A stretch of DNA of 64,000 nucleotides from Brachybacterium fresconis (lineage in GTDB: Bacteria; Actinomycetota; Actinomycetes; Actinomycetales; Dermabacteraceae): contig NZ_JAGIOC010000001.1 in assembly GCF_017876515.1 (NCBI RefSeq), positions 2,418,001-2,482,000 of the forward strand, in the 5' to 3' direction. The position numbers and the translations under genes are program-made. The notes under the pieces were generated by a model. That model ran no database searches. It was not told the DNA's origin and was given only the letters and a program-made list of their open reading frames with translations. This document shows, piece after piece, positions 8,682 through 17,176 of this stretch (position 1 is the first letter of the stretch; each line of letters starts with the position of its first letter).

Positions 8682-10385
8682 TCAGGCGGACAGCTGCTGC
8701 CCGAGCAGGGTGACGATCTTCGAGAAGGAGATCGCCCCCGGGTCAGGGGTGCCCACGGACTTCTCGCCATGGGTGCGGGCACGGCCCTTGTGGGCCGCGA
8801 TGTCCGCGGTGGAATCGGCGGCCGTCGTGGCCTTGTCCGCGGCGACGGCGATGGCCTCGCCCGCCGCACCGCCGGCCCCGGCCAGGGACTCCCGGAAGGG
8901 CACCGCGGCGTCGACCATGGTCTTGTCCCCGGGCTTCGCCCCGCCCAGGCGCTCGACGGCCTCGACCGCCTGCACCAGCGCGGTGACGATCTGCTGGTCG
9001 GTGACCTTCTCCTGATCGGAGAAGGCGCTGCCCACGCTGGTCAGCGCCGCGCCCCACAGGGCCCCGGAGGTGCCGCCGGCCTCGGCGGACCAGGAGGCCC
9101 CGGCCTGCACCAGCACGGTGCGGGCGCCGGCGCCGGCCTCGGTGGCTCGCTGCGCGGTGGCGTGCGCGGCGCGGATGCCGAGCACCATCCCCTGGCCGTG
9201 GTCGCCGTCCCCGGCGATCGCGTCCATCCGGCCCAATTCGGGCTCGAGCTCCTCGAGCAGCGACCGGACCTCCCCGAGGATCTCGGTGACCTTCGCTGCG
9301 CTGGTCCGGGACTCCTCGGAGGCTTCCGGGATCGGGTCCTCACCGGGGGTGTAGACCTCGCCGCGCTCCGTGCCGAGGTCGCCCTGGACCGTGCCGCCGC
9401 GGCGGAAGGCGGGGGTGTCGGCGGGGGCGAGCCAGTGCTGCTCGAGCTCCTCGTCCAGGCGCATCACGGTCAGCGACAGGCCGGCCATGTCGAGACTGGT
9501 CACATGCTCGCCCACCTCGGGGCGCACGACGGTGATCCCCGCCTCGGCGAGGAGCTCCGCGACGTGCCCCCACACCACGAACATCTCTTCGTACTTCACG
9601 GTGCCCAGACCGTTCAGGACCACGGCGGCCCGCGTCGAGTCGAGCTCCGGCGTCTCCTCGAGCACGCCGTCGACCAGGATCTTCGCGAGCTCCGCGGCCG
9701 AGGGCATGGGCTTCTCGTCGATGCCCGGCTCGCCGTGGATGCCCAGGCCGATCGCCATCTGCCCCTCGGGCACGTGGAACAGGGCGTCGTCGGCGCCGGG
9801 CAGCGTGCATCCGTCGAAGGCGACCCCGAGCGAGCGGGTGGCGTCGTTGGCCTTCCACGCCAGACGCTCGGCGTCGGCGAGGCCGGCGCCGGCCTGGATG
9901 GCGGCGCCGGCGATCTTGAACACCGGGAGGTCACCGGCGATGCCGCGCCGGTCGCGGTGGTCGCCCTTCTCCCCCGATGCCACGTCGTCGCTGACGGCGA
10001 CGATGCGCACATCGATGCCCTCGGCGCGCAGCTTCTCGGCGGCCACGCCGAAGTGGAGGACGTCGCCGGCGTAGTGGCCGAAGCCGAGGATCACGCCGCC
10101 GCCATTGTCCGCGTTGCGGGCGACGGAGTAGACCTGGTCGGCCGACGGGGAGGAGAAGATGTTCCCGCAGGGGGCGCCATGGGCGAAGCCGGGCCCCACC
10201 CAGCCGGCGAAGGCCGGGTAGTGGCCGGAGCCGCCGCCGACCACGAGGGCCGGCTGCCCCGTCGGCGTGGCGTCCTTGCGGACCACACCGCCGTGGACCT
10301 GCAGCAGCTCCTCGGGGTGAGCGGCCACGAGGCCCGCCACGGCGTCCGCGGGGAAGGTCTTCGGATCATCGAACAGGTAGGTCAT
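8682..10385 (-). CDS. DhaK-DhaL fusion kinase, probable erythrulose kinase (DerK/LerK type)
   Basis: ATP-dependent dihydroxyacetone-kinase-family enzyme, 567 residues. The DhaK half (1-330) has VVGGGSGHYPAFAGWVG and the His that binds the ketose covalently, in GLGIHGEPG near residue 218. The DhaL half (360-567) has the nucleotide-site motif AGDGDHGQGM and GGTSGALWG. In Mycobacterium tetritol pathways such fusions phosphorylate D- or L-erythrulose; the neighbouring tetritol dehydrogenase and RpiB isomerase point to that rather than dihydroxyacetone, but enantiomer cannot be read. The start lies 99 bp after the polyol permease stop, so they are probably one transcript. Confidence 0.88.
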   Translation of the reverse strand: MTYLFDDPKTFPADAVAGLVAAHPEELLQVHGGVVRKDATPTGQPALVVGGGSGHYPAFAGWVGPGFAHGAPCGNIFSSPSADQVYSVARNADNGGGVILGFGHYAGDVLHFGVAAEKLRAEGIDVRIVAVSDDVASGEKGDHRDRRGIAGDLPVFKIAGAAIQAGAGLADAERLAWKANDATRSLGVAFDGCTLPGADDALFHVPEGQMAIGLGIHGEPGIDEKPMPSAAELAKILVDGVLEETPELDSTRAAVVLNGLGTVKYEEMFVVWGHVAELLAEAGITVVRPEVGEHVTSLDMAGLSLTVMRLDEELEQHWLAPADTPAFRRGGTVQGDLGTERGEVYTPGEDPIPEASEESRTSAAKVTEILGEVRSLLEELEPELGRMDAIAGDGDHGQGMVLGIRAAHATAQRATEAGAGARTVLVQAGASWSAEAGGTSGALWGAALTSVGSAFSDQEKVTDQQIVTALVQAVEAVERLGGAKPGDKTMVDAAVPFRESLAGAGGAAGEAIAVAADKATTAADSTADIAAHKGRARTHGEKSVGTPDPGAISFSKIVTLLGQQLSA

Positions 10386-10484
10386 CGCACGTCTCTCTCG
10401 GAAGCGGGTGAGGGGGTCGGACGGAGGTGGATCGGGCGGCGAGCGGGCCGGACGAGCGACGGCTCAGGCCCTGCGGACGACGGG

Positions 10485-11849
10485 TCAGGCCGGGCTCTCC
10501 GCGCTGTCGGCGCCGTGCTCGACAGGGCCGTGCAGTCGCGGCTGGTGGACCTTCAGGAAGAAGGTCATCGCGAAGGCGCAGGCGTACAGCAGCACGAATG
10601 CCCAGACCACACCGACGTTACCGCCCCAGGGACGCACGATCGCGACGACCGCGGACCCGAGGAAGGTGGCACCGCCGGCGGCGGTGGTGTACATCGCCAT
10701 CGCGGCACCGGTGTGCTTCGGGGCGATCGCCGGCATGATCGCGCCCAGCGGGACGAAGCCGGCCAGCAGGATGCCGAAGACGGTGCCGGCGGCGACGGAG
10801 ACGACGAAGCCCCAGTCCGAGCCGGCCGGAACCATGTGGGGCACGTACCACCACAGCAGCAGGCCGATGGCGGAGCCGACGATGCCGAACCAGCGCACGG
10901 TCCGCACCCAGCCGACCTTGTCGCCGAGCGCGCCGAAGGCGGCGTTGAACAAGATGTTGCCTGCGTAGACGACGCTGGTCATGATCAGCCAACGGGACTG
11001 GCCCCAGCCCAGCTGCACCGCGATCACGTTGGGCAGGATGATGAACATGCCGAACTCGGGCGCGGTGTTGATCAGCCGGGTCAGGAAGCCCATGGCGATC
11101 CGCTTGTTGGTGAAGGTCAGGCGCAAGCCGGAGGAGAGGACCGCGCCGGCGGTCTCCCCCTCGGGGGCCAGTCGGATGGAGCCGTGGCGCTCCTTCACCC
11201 CGAACCAGGCGATGCAGAAGCCGATCGCGACGATGACGGTGGAGGCGATCATGGTCCACGTCTCGCCGGAGAAGCCGCCGCCGAAGCGCGGGATCATGAA
11301 GAAGGCCACGAGCGAGCCCAGGGTGGGCAGGCCGCCGGTGAACATGACGTAGAACCAGCCGACGGCGGTGCCGTTGCGCCGTTTGTCCACGACGGCGTTG
11401 ATCCACACCAGGAAGGCGAAGGCGAACAGCGGGAAGCCGAAGCCGCGCAGGAAGTAGGCGACCCCGACCAGGAAGGCGGAGTCGGTCCCCAGCGCCAGGA
11501 GGAAGGCGATCTCGAAGACGACCCAGACGGCGAAGCCGAGCGCCATCACGCGGCGTGGGCCGAACAGGTCCGACAGCGCCCCGGCGAGATAGGAGCCCAC
11601 CAGCACCGCAAGGCTGTACATCGTGATGATGGTGGCGGCGAGGTTGATCATGTCATCGCCGCCGCCGAAGGCCTTGGCGATGTGCGGGGAGACGAAGTTG
11701 GACTCGACGCCGTTGCCGGTCATGAAGACCAGCACGCCGAGGAAGCCCCAGCGCAGGGCGTGGGGGAAGCCGAGACGGTCCAGGAACGGTTCTCTGGTCG
11801 CCGTACCCGGTGCGGGGACGGCGCCGGTCTCGCTGGGTACCGAGCTCAT
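10485..11849 (-). CDS. MFS polyol permease, RbtT/DalT/CsbX family
   Basis: 454-residue major facilitator strongly resembling ribitol and D-arabinitol permeases: FMTGNGVESNFVSPHIA at helix 1, LSDLFGPRRVMALGFAVW in loop 2-3, LRGFGFPLFAFAFLVWINAV, then FTGGLPTLGSLVA, RLINTAPEFGMFIILP and GNILFNAAFGALGDK. The ATG at 11849 follows GAAGGAG; the longer reading frame extends through the promoter and is rejected. The substrate is expected to be a linear polyol, here most likely a tetritol. It is first in a unit with the erythrulose kinase and RpiB isomerase, under the operator-bearing promoter at 11937-11978. Confidence 0.88.
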   Translation of the reverse strand: MSSVPSETGAVPAPGTATREPFLDRLGFPHALRWGFLGVLVFMTGNGVESNFVSPHIAKAFGGGDDMINLAATIITMYSLAVLVGSYLAGALSDLFGPRRVMALGFAVWVVFEIAFLLALGTDSAFLVGVAYFLRGFGFPLFAFAFLVWINAVVDKRRNGTAVGWFYVMFTGGLPTLGSLVAFFMIPRFGGGFSGETWTMIASTVIVAIGFCIAWFGVKERHGSIRLAPEGETAGAVLSSGLRLTFTNKRIAMGFLTRLINTAPEFGMFIILPNVIAVQLGWGQSRWLIMTSVVYAGNILFNAAFGALGDKVGWVRTVRWFGIVGSAIGLLLWWYVPHMVPAGSDWGFVVSVAAGTVFGILLAGFVPLGAIMPAIAPKHTGAAMAMYTTAAGGATFLGSAVVAIVRPWGGNVGVVWAFVLLYACAFAMTFFLKVHQPRLHGPVEHGADSAESPA

Positions 11850-11936
11850 ACAGGACACTCCTTCGTGCGGGGGCGGCCGACGGTCGGCCTTCGCTGCGGA
11901 CCGATCGCGAGCGTGTCCCGGCGGTCGGTCGGCACG

Positions 11937-11978
11937 ACCATAGGCCGCTCCCCGAACATTCGTCAAGCACAAATGTTC
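11937..11978 (-). promoter_or_regulatory. Promoter and operator of polyol permease-kinase-isomerase unit
   Basis: Minus-strand -35 TTGACG (11961-11966), 18-bp spacer, -10 TATGGT (11937-11942). A perfect inverted repeat GAACATT-N11-AATGTTC (11954-11978) covers the -35. The same 20-odd bases recur before the tetritol dehydrogenase gene. A SorC-type regulator is encoded in the locus and is the likely ligand-responsive repressor; that binding is inferred. Confidence 0.8.
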
Positions 11979-12018
11979 CGCACGGGCGTGTCGTGGGTGG
12001 ATCCGTGCGGCCGATGAG

Positions 12019-12053
12019 GCGGGGCCGACGACCACTTCGGTCGTCGGCCCCGC
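12019..12053 (-). terminator. Terminator hairpin after tetritol binding-protein gene
   Basis: A 15-bp perfect stem closes a 5-base loop (ACTTC), with arms of GCGGGGCCGACGACC type. It lies 88 bp beyond the binding-protein stop and upstream of the polyol permease promoter, so it separates the two transcription units. Confidence 0.75.
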
Positions 12054-12140
12054 AGCACCGTCCGCTGCGCCACGTCATCGGCCCCCGGCAGCGCTGACCC
12101 CTCACGCTGTCACGGCCGCGGCTCGCTCAGGGCCGGTGGC

Positions 12141-13154
12141 TCACTCCGTGTAGGTGAACGGCGCCGTCATCTTGTCGATGTTGTCCTCCGTGATGAGGAT
12201 GCAGTCCAGCGCCTGCTTCTCCTGCTCGGGCTTGGTGCCGTTGCGCAGGAGGTCGTCGGCCATCACGATGACCTTCTCGGCGAACTGCGCGACCGGCTGC
12301 AGCACCGTGTACGCCAGCTCGCCGTTCTTGATCGCCTCGATCGCGTCCGGGGACCCGTCGAAGCCGCCCACGACGATGTTCTCCAGTGCCCCCGCCTCCT
12401 GGAAGGCGGCGATCGCCCCGAGCGCCATCTCGTCGTTGCCCGAGATCAGCCCGGTGATGTCCGGGTGGGCCTGCAGCAGCGACTGTGCCTTGTCGTGGCC
12501 CTTGGTGCGGTTCCAGTCCGCGACCTCCTCCCCGACCTTCTCGAGATCGGGGTACTGGGTGATGGTCGTGGTGAAGCCGTTGGAACGGGTCTGGGCGTTG
12601 TTGTCCGAGGGCAGGCCGAACAGCTCGACGTACGTGCCGCTCTCCCCCATCTGCGTAACCCACTCCTGGGCGCCGAGAGCGGCTCCCTGGGCATTGTTGG
12701 AGACCAGCTGCGCCATGACGACGCCGGACTCGTTGATCTCGGCGTTGATCAGGAAGACCGGGATCTCGGCCTGGACCGCTTTCTTGATCGTGCCGATCGA
12801 TCCGTCGGCGTTGGCCGGATCCATGATCAGCGCTACCGACTGGTTGGAGATGGCGGTGTCGACCAGGGTGTTCTCGGTGTTGGTGTCACCCTTGTGGGCA
12901 CCCACCGTCGTCTCGTACCCGAGCTCCTCGGCCTTGGCCGCGGCGACGTCGCCCTCGGTCTTCCAGTAGGGGTTCGAGGGGTCGTTGACGATGATCGTGA
13001 TCAGGCCGCCGTCGGTGCCGCCACTGCCGCCGGCATCGGAGGAGCCGCCGCCGCCGGCGGAGTCGCCGCCGGACTCGTCGGAGCCGCCGCAGGCTGCGAG
13101 ACCGGCCGCTGCGGCACCGGCGCCGAGGACGGAGAGGAAATGTCTGCGTTCCAT
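12141..13154 (-). CDS. ABC importer substrate-binding lipoprotein, ribose/tetritol (RbsB-like)
   Basis: Periplasmic-binding-protein type 1 family lipoprotein, 337 residues. The N-terminus carries RRHFLS (possible Tat signal) and lipobox LAAC near residue 22, then a Gly/Ser linker to residue 50. The mature part has IIVNDPSNPYWKTEGD, LIMDPANADGS, GLISGNDEMALGAIAAF and VVGGFDGSPDAI, all RbsB/YtfQ-like blocks. The ATG at 13154 follows GAAAGGA; the open frame further upstream is the permease tail read in another frame. With the permease, ATPase and DUF2291 protein it forms the tetritol importer; tetritol as ligand is inferred from the neighbouring dehydrogenase and kinase. Confidence 0.88.
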   Translation of the reverse strand: MERRHFLSVLGAGAAAAGLAACGGSDESGGDSAGGGGSSDAGGSGGTDGGLITIIVNDPSNPYWKTEGDVAAAKAEELGYETTVGAHKGDTNTENTLVDTAISNQSVALIMDPANADGSIGTIKKAVQAEIPVFLINAEINESGVVMAQLVSNNAQGAALGAQEWVTQMGESGTYVELFGLPSDNNAQTRSNGFTTTITQYPDLEKVGEEVADWNRTKGHDKAQSLLQAHPDITGLISGNDEMALGAIAAFQEAGALENIVVGGFDGSPDAIEAIKNGELAYTVLQPVAQFAEKVIVMADDLLRNGTKPEQEKQALDCILITEDNIDKMTAPFTYTE

Positions 13155-13236
13155 GGTGTGTTCCTTTCGGGGAGATGCATCCCGGCCGGGCTGCATCGGG
13201 GGTCCTGCACGTGGTGCCGTGAGCAGGGTGGTCGTC

Positions 13237-14493
13237 TCAGGGGTGGTCGGAATCGGGATCGGTGTCGGATCCGCGGTCGGAGCGGTCCGCGTCGGATCGA
13301 TCGGGAGCGGCGCCGGCATCGGCCCCGTCGGCTCCGTCGGACACGTCGGTCCCGTCGGCTCCGGCGGACTCGTCGGCGGCGGACCCGGACCCGCCCGCCG
13401 CACCCGGTGCACCGGCTCCGGGTCCGGCGGGCCCGTCGTCGGGCGTGGACCGGGCCATGCCCTTCGGCGCCTTGCGGGGGCGTCCGTACTGCAGGGAGTT
13501 CAGCAGCACGGCGACGACGATGACGGCACCGACGAAGACGGTCTGCCAGTAGGCGGAGACGCCGATGAGCACCAGTCCGTCGGAGAGGAAGCCGATCACG
13601 AAGGCGCCCAGCAGGGTGCCGCGCACGGTGCCGCGGCCGCCGGAGAGGGCGGCGCCGCCGATGACCACGCCCGCGATGGCGGTCAGCTCGTAGGTGTCGC
13701 CGGCGTTGGGGCTGGCGCTGGTCAGCGTCGAGGCGAGGATCAGGCCGGCCACGGCCGAGCACAGCCCGGAGACGACGTACACCCAGACGGTCACCTTCCG
13801 CACCGGCACGCCGGAGAGCTGCGCGGCGCGCTCATTGCCTCCGGTGGCGTACAGCCAGCGGCCGAACGTGGTCCGCCCCAGCACGATCGCGATGATCAGG
13901 GCGATGACGGCCATGATCAGCACGCCGGCGGGGATGCCGAGGATGCGGTTGAAGCCGAGCCACTCGAAACCGGTGTTGCCCAGCGCCTCGTCGCCGGAGA
14001 GATCGTTGAGGGTACGGCCGTTGGTCATCAGCAGCGCGAAGCCGCGGATCACGTAGAGCATGCCCAGGGTCGCCACGAACGGGGCGACCTTGAACTTCGC
14101 CACCAGGACGCCGTTCAACGCCCCGATCAAGCCTCCCAGGACGACCGCTATGAGCACCGAGGCGGCGACGTTCGGGTAGAGCGTCACCCCGAAGATGTCC
14201 AGCTCCACCCCGCGCAGGAGGAAGCCGCCGATGACGGCCGTGAACCCGAGGGTGGAGCCGACGGACAGATCGATCCCGCCGGTGAGGACCACGAGCAGCT
14301 GGCCCAGGGACAGCAGCGCGAAGATCGCCACGTGCGAGGACATGATCAGCAGGTTGTTGACCGTGAGGAAGTTCGGCGAGAGCAGTGAGAAGACGACGAT
14401 GATCAGCGCGAGGGCGAGGAATGCGCGCCCTTCGAGCAGGAGCTTCGAGAGGTCGAGCTTCTTCGCGGTGTCGCCGGCAGCGAGGGAGGTCAT
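13237..14493 (-). CDS. ABC importer permease, RbsC family, with long acidic tail
   Basis: Membrane component of the sugar importer; about ten hydrophobic segments from residue 20 to 330, with the typical AVIGGFLLRGVELDIFG and VVIGGAALSGGRGTVRGTLLGA blocks. The last ~85 residues are a Gly/Ala/Ser/Asp-rich tail (ADGTDVSDGADGADAGA, DRSDADRSDRGSDTDPDSD) absent from most RbsC proteins; it is predicted cytosolic and disordered. The ATG at 14493 was chosen over upstream frame because that frame overlaps the ATPase gene heavily. Order ATPase, permease, binding protein with short gaps. Confidence 0.9.
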   Translation of the reverse strand: MTSLAAGDTAKKLDLSKLLLEGRAFLALALIIVVFSLLSPNFLTVNNLLIMSSHVAIFALLSLGQLLVVLTGGIDLSVGSTLGFTAVIGGFLLRGVELDIFGVTLYPNVAASVLIAVVLGGLIGALNGVLVAKFKVAPFVATLGMLYVIRGFALLMTNGRTLNDLSGDEALGNTGFEWLGFNRILGIPAGVLIMAVIALIIAIVLGRTTFGRWLYATGGNERAAQLSGVPVRKVTVWVYVVSGLCSAVAGLILASTLTSASPNAGDTYELTAIAGVVIGGAALSGGRGTVRGTLLGAFVIGFLSDGLVLIGVSAYWQTVFVGAVIVVAVLLNSLQYGRPRKAPKGMARSTPDDGPAGPGAGAPGAAGGSGSAADESAGADGTDVSDGADGADAGAAPDRSDADRSDRGSDTDPDSDHP

Positions 14494-14519
14494 GGTGCGT
14501 TCCGTTCCTGGGTGCTGGT

Positions 14520-16112
14520 TCACGGGGTGAGGACTTCGCCGGAGGCGGCCATGACGTCGGCCTTCTCCGCGTCGGGACCGAACTCGGCCGAGATGCGTCC
14601 GCGGTGGAGCACGACGATGCGGTGCGCGATGGCGAAGCACTCGTCGATCTCCGAGGTGGTGTAGACGACGGCGAGACCGTCGCGGGCCCGGTCGGCGAGC
14701 AGGCCGAACACCTCGGCCTTGGCGCCGATGTCGATCCCACGGCTGGGCTCGTCCAGCAGCATCACCCCGGGGTTCGTGGCGAGGACCTTGCCGAGCACGA
14801 CCTTCTGCTGGTTCCCGCCGGAGAGGGACCCGATGGGGACCGTCGGTCCGGGCGTCTTGACCGTGACATCCTTGATCAACCTCGTCACCAGGGAGTTCTC
14901 CTTCTGTCGGGAGGTGAGGCCGCGGCGCAGGAACTGCGTGATGCTGGCGAGGGAGAGGTTCTGGCCGACGGACATGGTCTGGACCAGCCCGTCACGCTGG
15001 CGGTCCTCGGGCACCAGGCCGATACCCATCGCGAGGCGCTCGCGGATCGACTCGCCCGCCAGCTCTCGCCCCTGGTAGAGGATGCGTCCGCCGACGACGT
15101 CCCCGCGGCCGGCGACCGCCTCGAGCACCTCGGTGCGGCCGGCGCCCATGAGTCCGTAGAGGCAGACGATCTCGCCGGAGCGCACCTGCAGGGAGAGGTC
15201 GTCGACGACGGCACGCTCGGGGTTCTCGGGATCGCGGAGGGTGAGGCCCTCGACCGACAGCATCAGCTCGCCGAAGTCATAGCCGGTCGGCGGGGCACCG
15301 AGGTCGAAGTTGCCCCCCACCATGTTCCGCACGATCCATTCCAGGTCGATCTCCTCGCGGTCGCCGCGGGCGGTCATGGATCCGTCCCGCAGCACCACGG
15401 CGTGGTCGGTGACCCGCAGGGCCTCCTCGAGGTGGTGGGAGATGTAGACCAGCGAGACGCCCCGGGCCTTGAGATCCTCGATGATGCCGAAGAGGATCTC
15501 GACCTCCTTCGCGGCCAGCGCGGAGGTCGGCTCGTCCATGATGAGGATGCGGGCGTCGATCGACAGCGCCCGGGCGATCTCGATGATCTGCTGCTGGCCC
15601 ACGCGCAGATCCCCGACGTCGGTCGAGGGATCCACGTCCAGGCGCATGTCGGCCAGCAGCGCGGCGGTCTGTCGGGTCTCCTCGGCGTAGTCGACGCCGG
15701 TGGCGGTGGTGATCTCGCGGCCCAGGAAGATGTTGTCGCGGACCGAGAGGTTCGGGGCGAGGCTCAGCTCCTGATGGATGATCGCGATCCCGTGGTCGCG
15801 CGCCTCGGTGGGGTCGGTGAAGGTGATGGGCTGCCCGTCCAGGACGATCCGGCCCGACGTCGGCTGCTCGACGCCGGAGAGGATCTTCATCAGCGTCGAC
15901 TTGCCGGCGCCGTTCTCCCCGAACAGGGTGGTGACCCTCCCGCGGTGGACCCCGAAGTTCACGCCCTTGAGGGCCTGGGTGCCGCCGTAGTGCTTGACGA
16001 TGTCCTGCGCCTGCAGGACCACCTCGTCCGCGCCGTCCGCTCCGGGCGCGGTGCGGTGATCGGACGGCGTGCCGTGATCGGACGGCGTGCTGTGATCGGC
16101 CGGGGTGCTCAC
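14520..16112 (-). CDS. ABC importer ATPase, RbsA family (two nucleotide-binding domains)
   Basis: 530-residue fused double ATPase. First domain: LFGENGAGKSTLMKILSG Walker A, LRVGQQQIIEIARALS signature, ILIMDEPTSAL Walker B. Second domain: YGLMGAGRTEVLEAVAG (degenerate Walker A as usual in RbsA), LSGGNQQKVVLGKVLA, VMLLDEPSRGID. The GTG start at 16112 overlaps the DUF2291 stop by 4 bases (GTGA), indicating coupling. Residues 2-20 are three STPADH/STPSDH/GTPSDH repeats. Energises uptake through the RbsC-like permease. Confidence 0.92.
   Translation of the reverse strand: MSTPADHSTPSDHGTPSDHRTAPGADGADEVVLQAQDIVKHYGGTQALKGVNFGVHRGRVTTLFGENGAGKSTLMKILSGVEQPTSGRIVLDGQPITFTDPTEARDHGIAIIHQELSLAPNLSVRDNIFLGREITTATGVDYAEETRQTAALLADMRLDVDPSTDVGDLRVGQQQIIEIARALSIDARILIMDEPTSALAAKEVEILFGIIEDLKARGVSLVYISHHLEEALRVTDHAVVLRDGSMTARGDREEIDLEWIVRNMVGGNFDLGAPPTGYDFGELMLSVEGLTLRDPENPERAVVDDLSLQVRSGEIVCLYGLMGAGRTEVLEAVAGRGDVVGGRILYQGRELAGESIRERLAMGIGLVPEDRQRDGLVQTMSVGQNLSLASITQFLRRGLTSRQKENSLVTRLIKDVTVKTPGPTVPIGSLSGGNQQKVVLGKVLATNPGVMLLDEPSRGIDIGAKAEVFGLLADRARDGLAVVYTTSEIDECFAIAHRIVVLHRGRISAEFGPDAEKADVMAASGEVLTP
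16056..16109 (-). repeat. 18-bp tandem repeat, 3 units, at ATPase N-terminus
   Basis: Three 18-bp units encode STPADH, STPSDH and GTPSDH immediately after the GTG start of the RbsA-like gene. In-frame period, and it also overlaps the translational junction with the DUF2291 gene. Confidence 0.8.
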
Positions 16113-16783
16113 TGGACCTCCACGGAGACCGGGGTGACGAGCCACCCCTCGGGGTTGATGGCGGTGAACGCCCCGGTCACGGTGACGGTCTTGCCGCTCA
16201 GCTCGGCGGGGTCGATCGGGTCGAGGACCTGCTTCTTCATCTCCTCATTGAGGGCGGCGCCGGCGTCCTGGTACTCGATCTGGTTGGTGAACTGGCCGAA
16301 GTCGTAGTTGCCGGTCGCATCCCGCAGCTCGGTGCCGTTGATGGCGGGGCCGGTCTGGATGCGCACGGTGACGTTCTCGGGCATGCCGTCGATGGCCACG
16401 TCGTAGATGCCGCTCTGGCCCTCCCCGACGGTGCCCGTGAAGGTGGTGCTGTAGACGGTCTGACCAGCGGATTCGACGCCGTGCTCCTCAGCGGCGGCCT
16501 CCGGGTCCGCGGCGATGGCCTCGGCGAGCTCGGGGGCGGGGACGGCGCGGTCGGTGATCTCCTGCTGGACGGTCGGGAACTGCTCGGCGCCGAAGGTGGC
16601 CTTGTCGAAGGCCTGCGGGCCGGCGAGCTGCTCCTCCGCTCCTTCGGGCACCACCTTCGTGCCGAGGACGACCACGAGCAGGCCGATCACGGTCAGGGCG
16701 ACTGCTGTCCAGCGGCCCAGGTGCTTCTTCGGCGCCCTCGCGCGCTGCGGGGTCTGCGGTGCCGCGGCCGTTGCGGTGCTCAT
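16109..16783 (-). CDS. DUF2291 family membrane-anchored protein
   Basis: 224 residues: basic N-terminus, one membrane helix (about 26-44, WTAVALTVIGLLVVVLG), then an exported domain ending GWLVTPVSVEVQ. I recognise the DUF2291 pattern (IYDVAIDGMPENVTVRIQ, GPAINGTELRDA, FGQFTNQIEYQDAGAALN). The family is commonly encoded with RbsABC-type importers in polyol and tetritol loci; its job is unknown, perhaps assembly of, or ligand delivery to, the importer. First gene of the importer operon, overlapping the ATPase start. AGGAAAGG ribosome site precedes the ATG. Confidence 0.85.
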   Translation of the reverse strand: MSTATAAAPQTPQRARAPKKHLGRWTAVALTVIGLLVVVLGTKVVPEGAEEQLAGPQAFDKATFGAEQFPTVQQEITDRAVPAPELAEAIAADPEAAAEEHGVESAGQTVYSTTFTGTVGEGQSGIYDVAIDGMPENVTVRIQTGPAINGTELRDATGNYDFGQFTNQIEYQDAGAALNEEMKKQVLDPIDPAELSGKTVTVTGAFTAINPEGWLVTPVSVEVQ

Positions 16784-17144
16784 GCTGAGCCTTTCCTGTC
16801 GGGTGCCCGGCGCATCCGCTCGAAGGCGTCGATGCCGGTCGGTGGTCGAGGACGGCGCCGTCGGCGCGACACAGGGTCGGGCGGGCGGACCGTCGACGAG
16901 GGATGGAGTCGTGTCCGCAGGACATCGGCGCCGATGTCGCGCTCCGGGCGGAGCGCTGCGGACGGGAAGGGGGCTGCGGTCGACCGCCCTCGTCGGCGGC
17001 CCGGGTGCAGCGGGGTGGGGCGCTCCGCGATGAGCGCCGGGGATGGTTGCGGTGAGTGGAGGGGGTGGGTGGAGGCGGTGACGGAGGGGGCGACGCCGCG
17101 GTCGGAACGTCTCGGGGACGGTCCGACCACGGCATCGGCCCGGA
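16784..17144. other. Intergenic stretch upstream of importer operon
   Basis: About 360 bp without a supportable gene; frames here are Arg/Gly-rich shadows. Apart from the ribosome site of the DUF2291 gene I see no convincing -35/-10 pair and no copy of the GAACATT/AATGTTC operator, so how the importer operon is transcribed is not evident from sequence. Confidence 0.5.
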
Positions 17145-17168
17145 CCCCGGTGCCGGGCGGCACCGGGG
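17145..17168 (-). terminator. Terminator hairpin after tetritol dehydrogenase
   Basis: Ten-base perfect arms CCCCGGTGCC/GGCACCGGGG around a GGGC loop, starting 9 bp beyond the dehydrogenase stop on the minus strand. It would uncouple the dehydrogenase transcript from the importer operon. Confidence 0.75.
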
Positions 17169-17176
17169 CGGGAGGC

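Noticed and set aside
8589..12017. Very long plus-strand open frame (1142 codons)
   Set aside because: It is antisense to the DhaK-DhaL kinase and polyol permease, both with clear motifs; its Gly/His/Arg/Asp-rich composition is the usual shadow of high-GC coding DNA.
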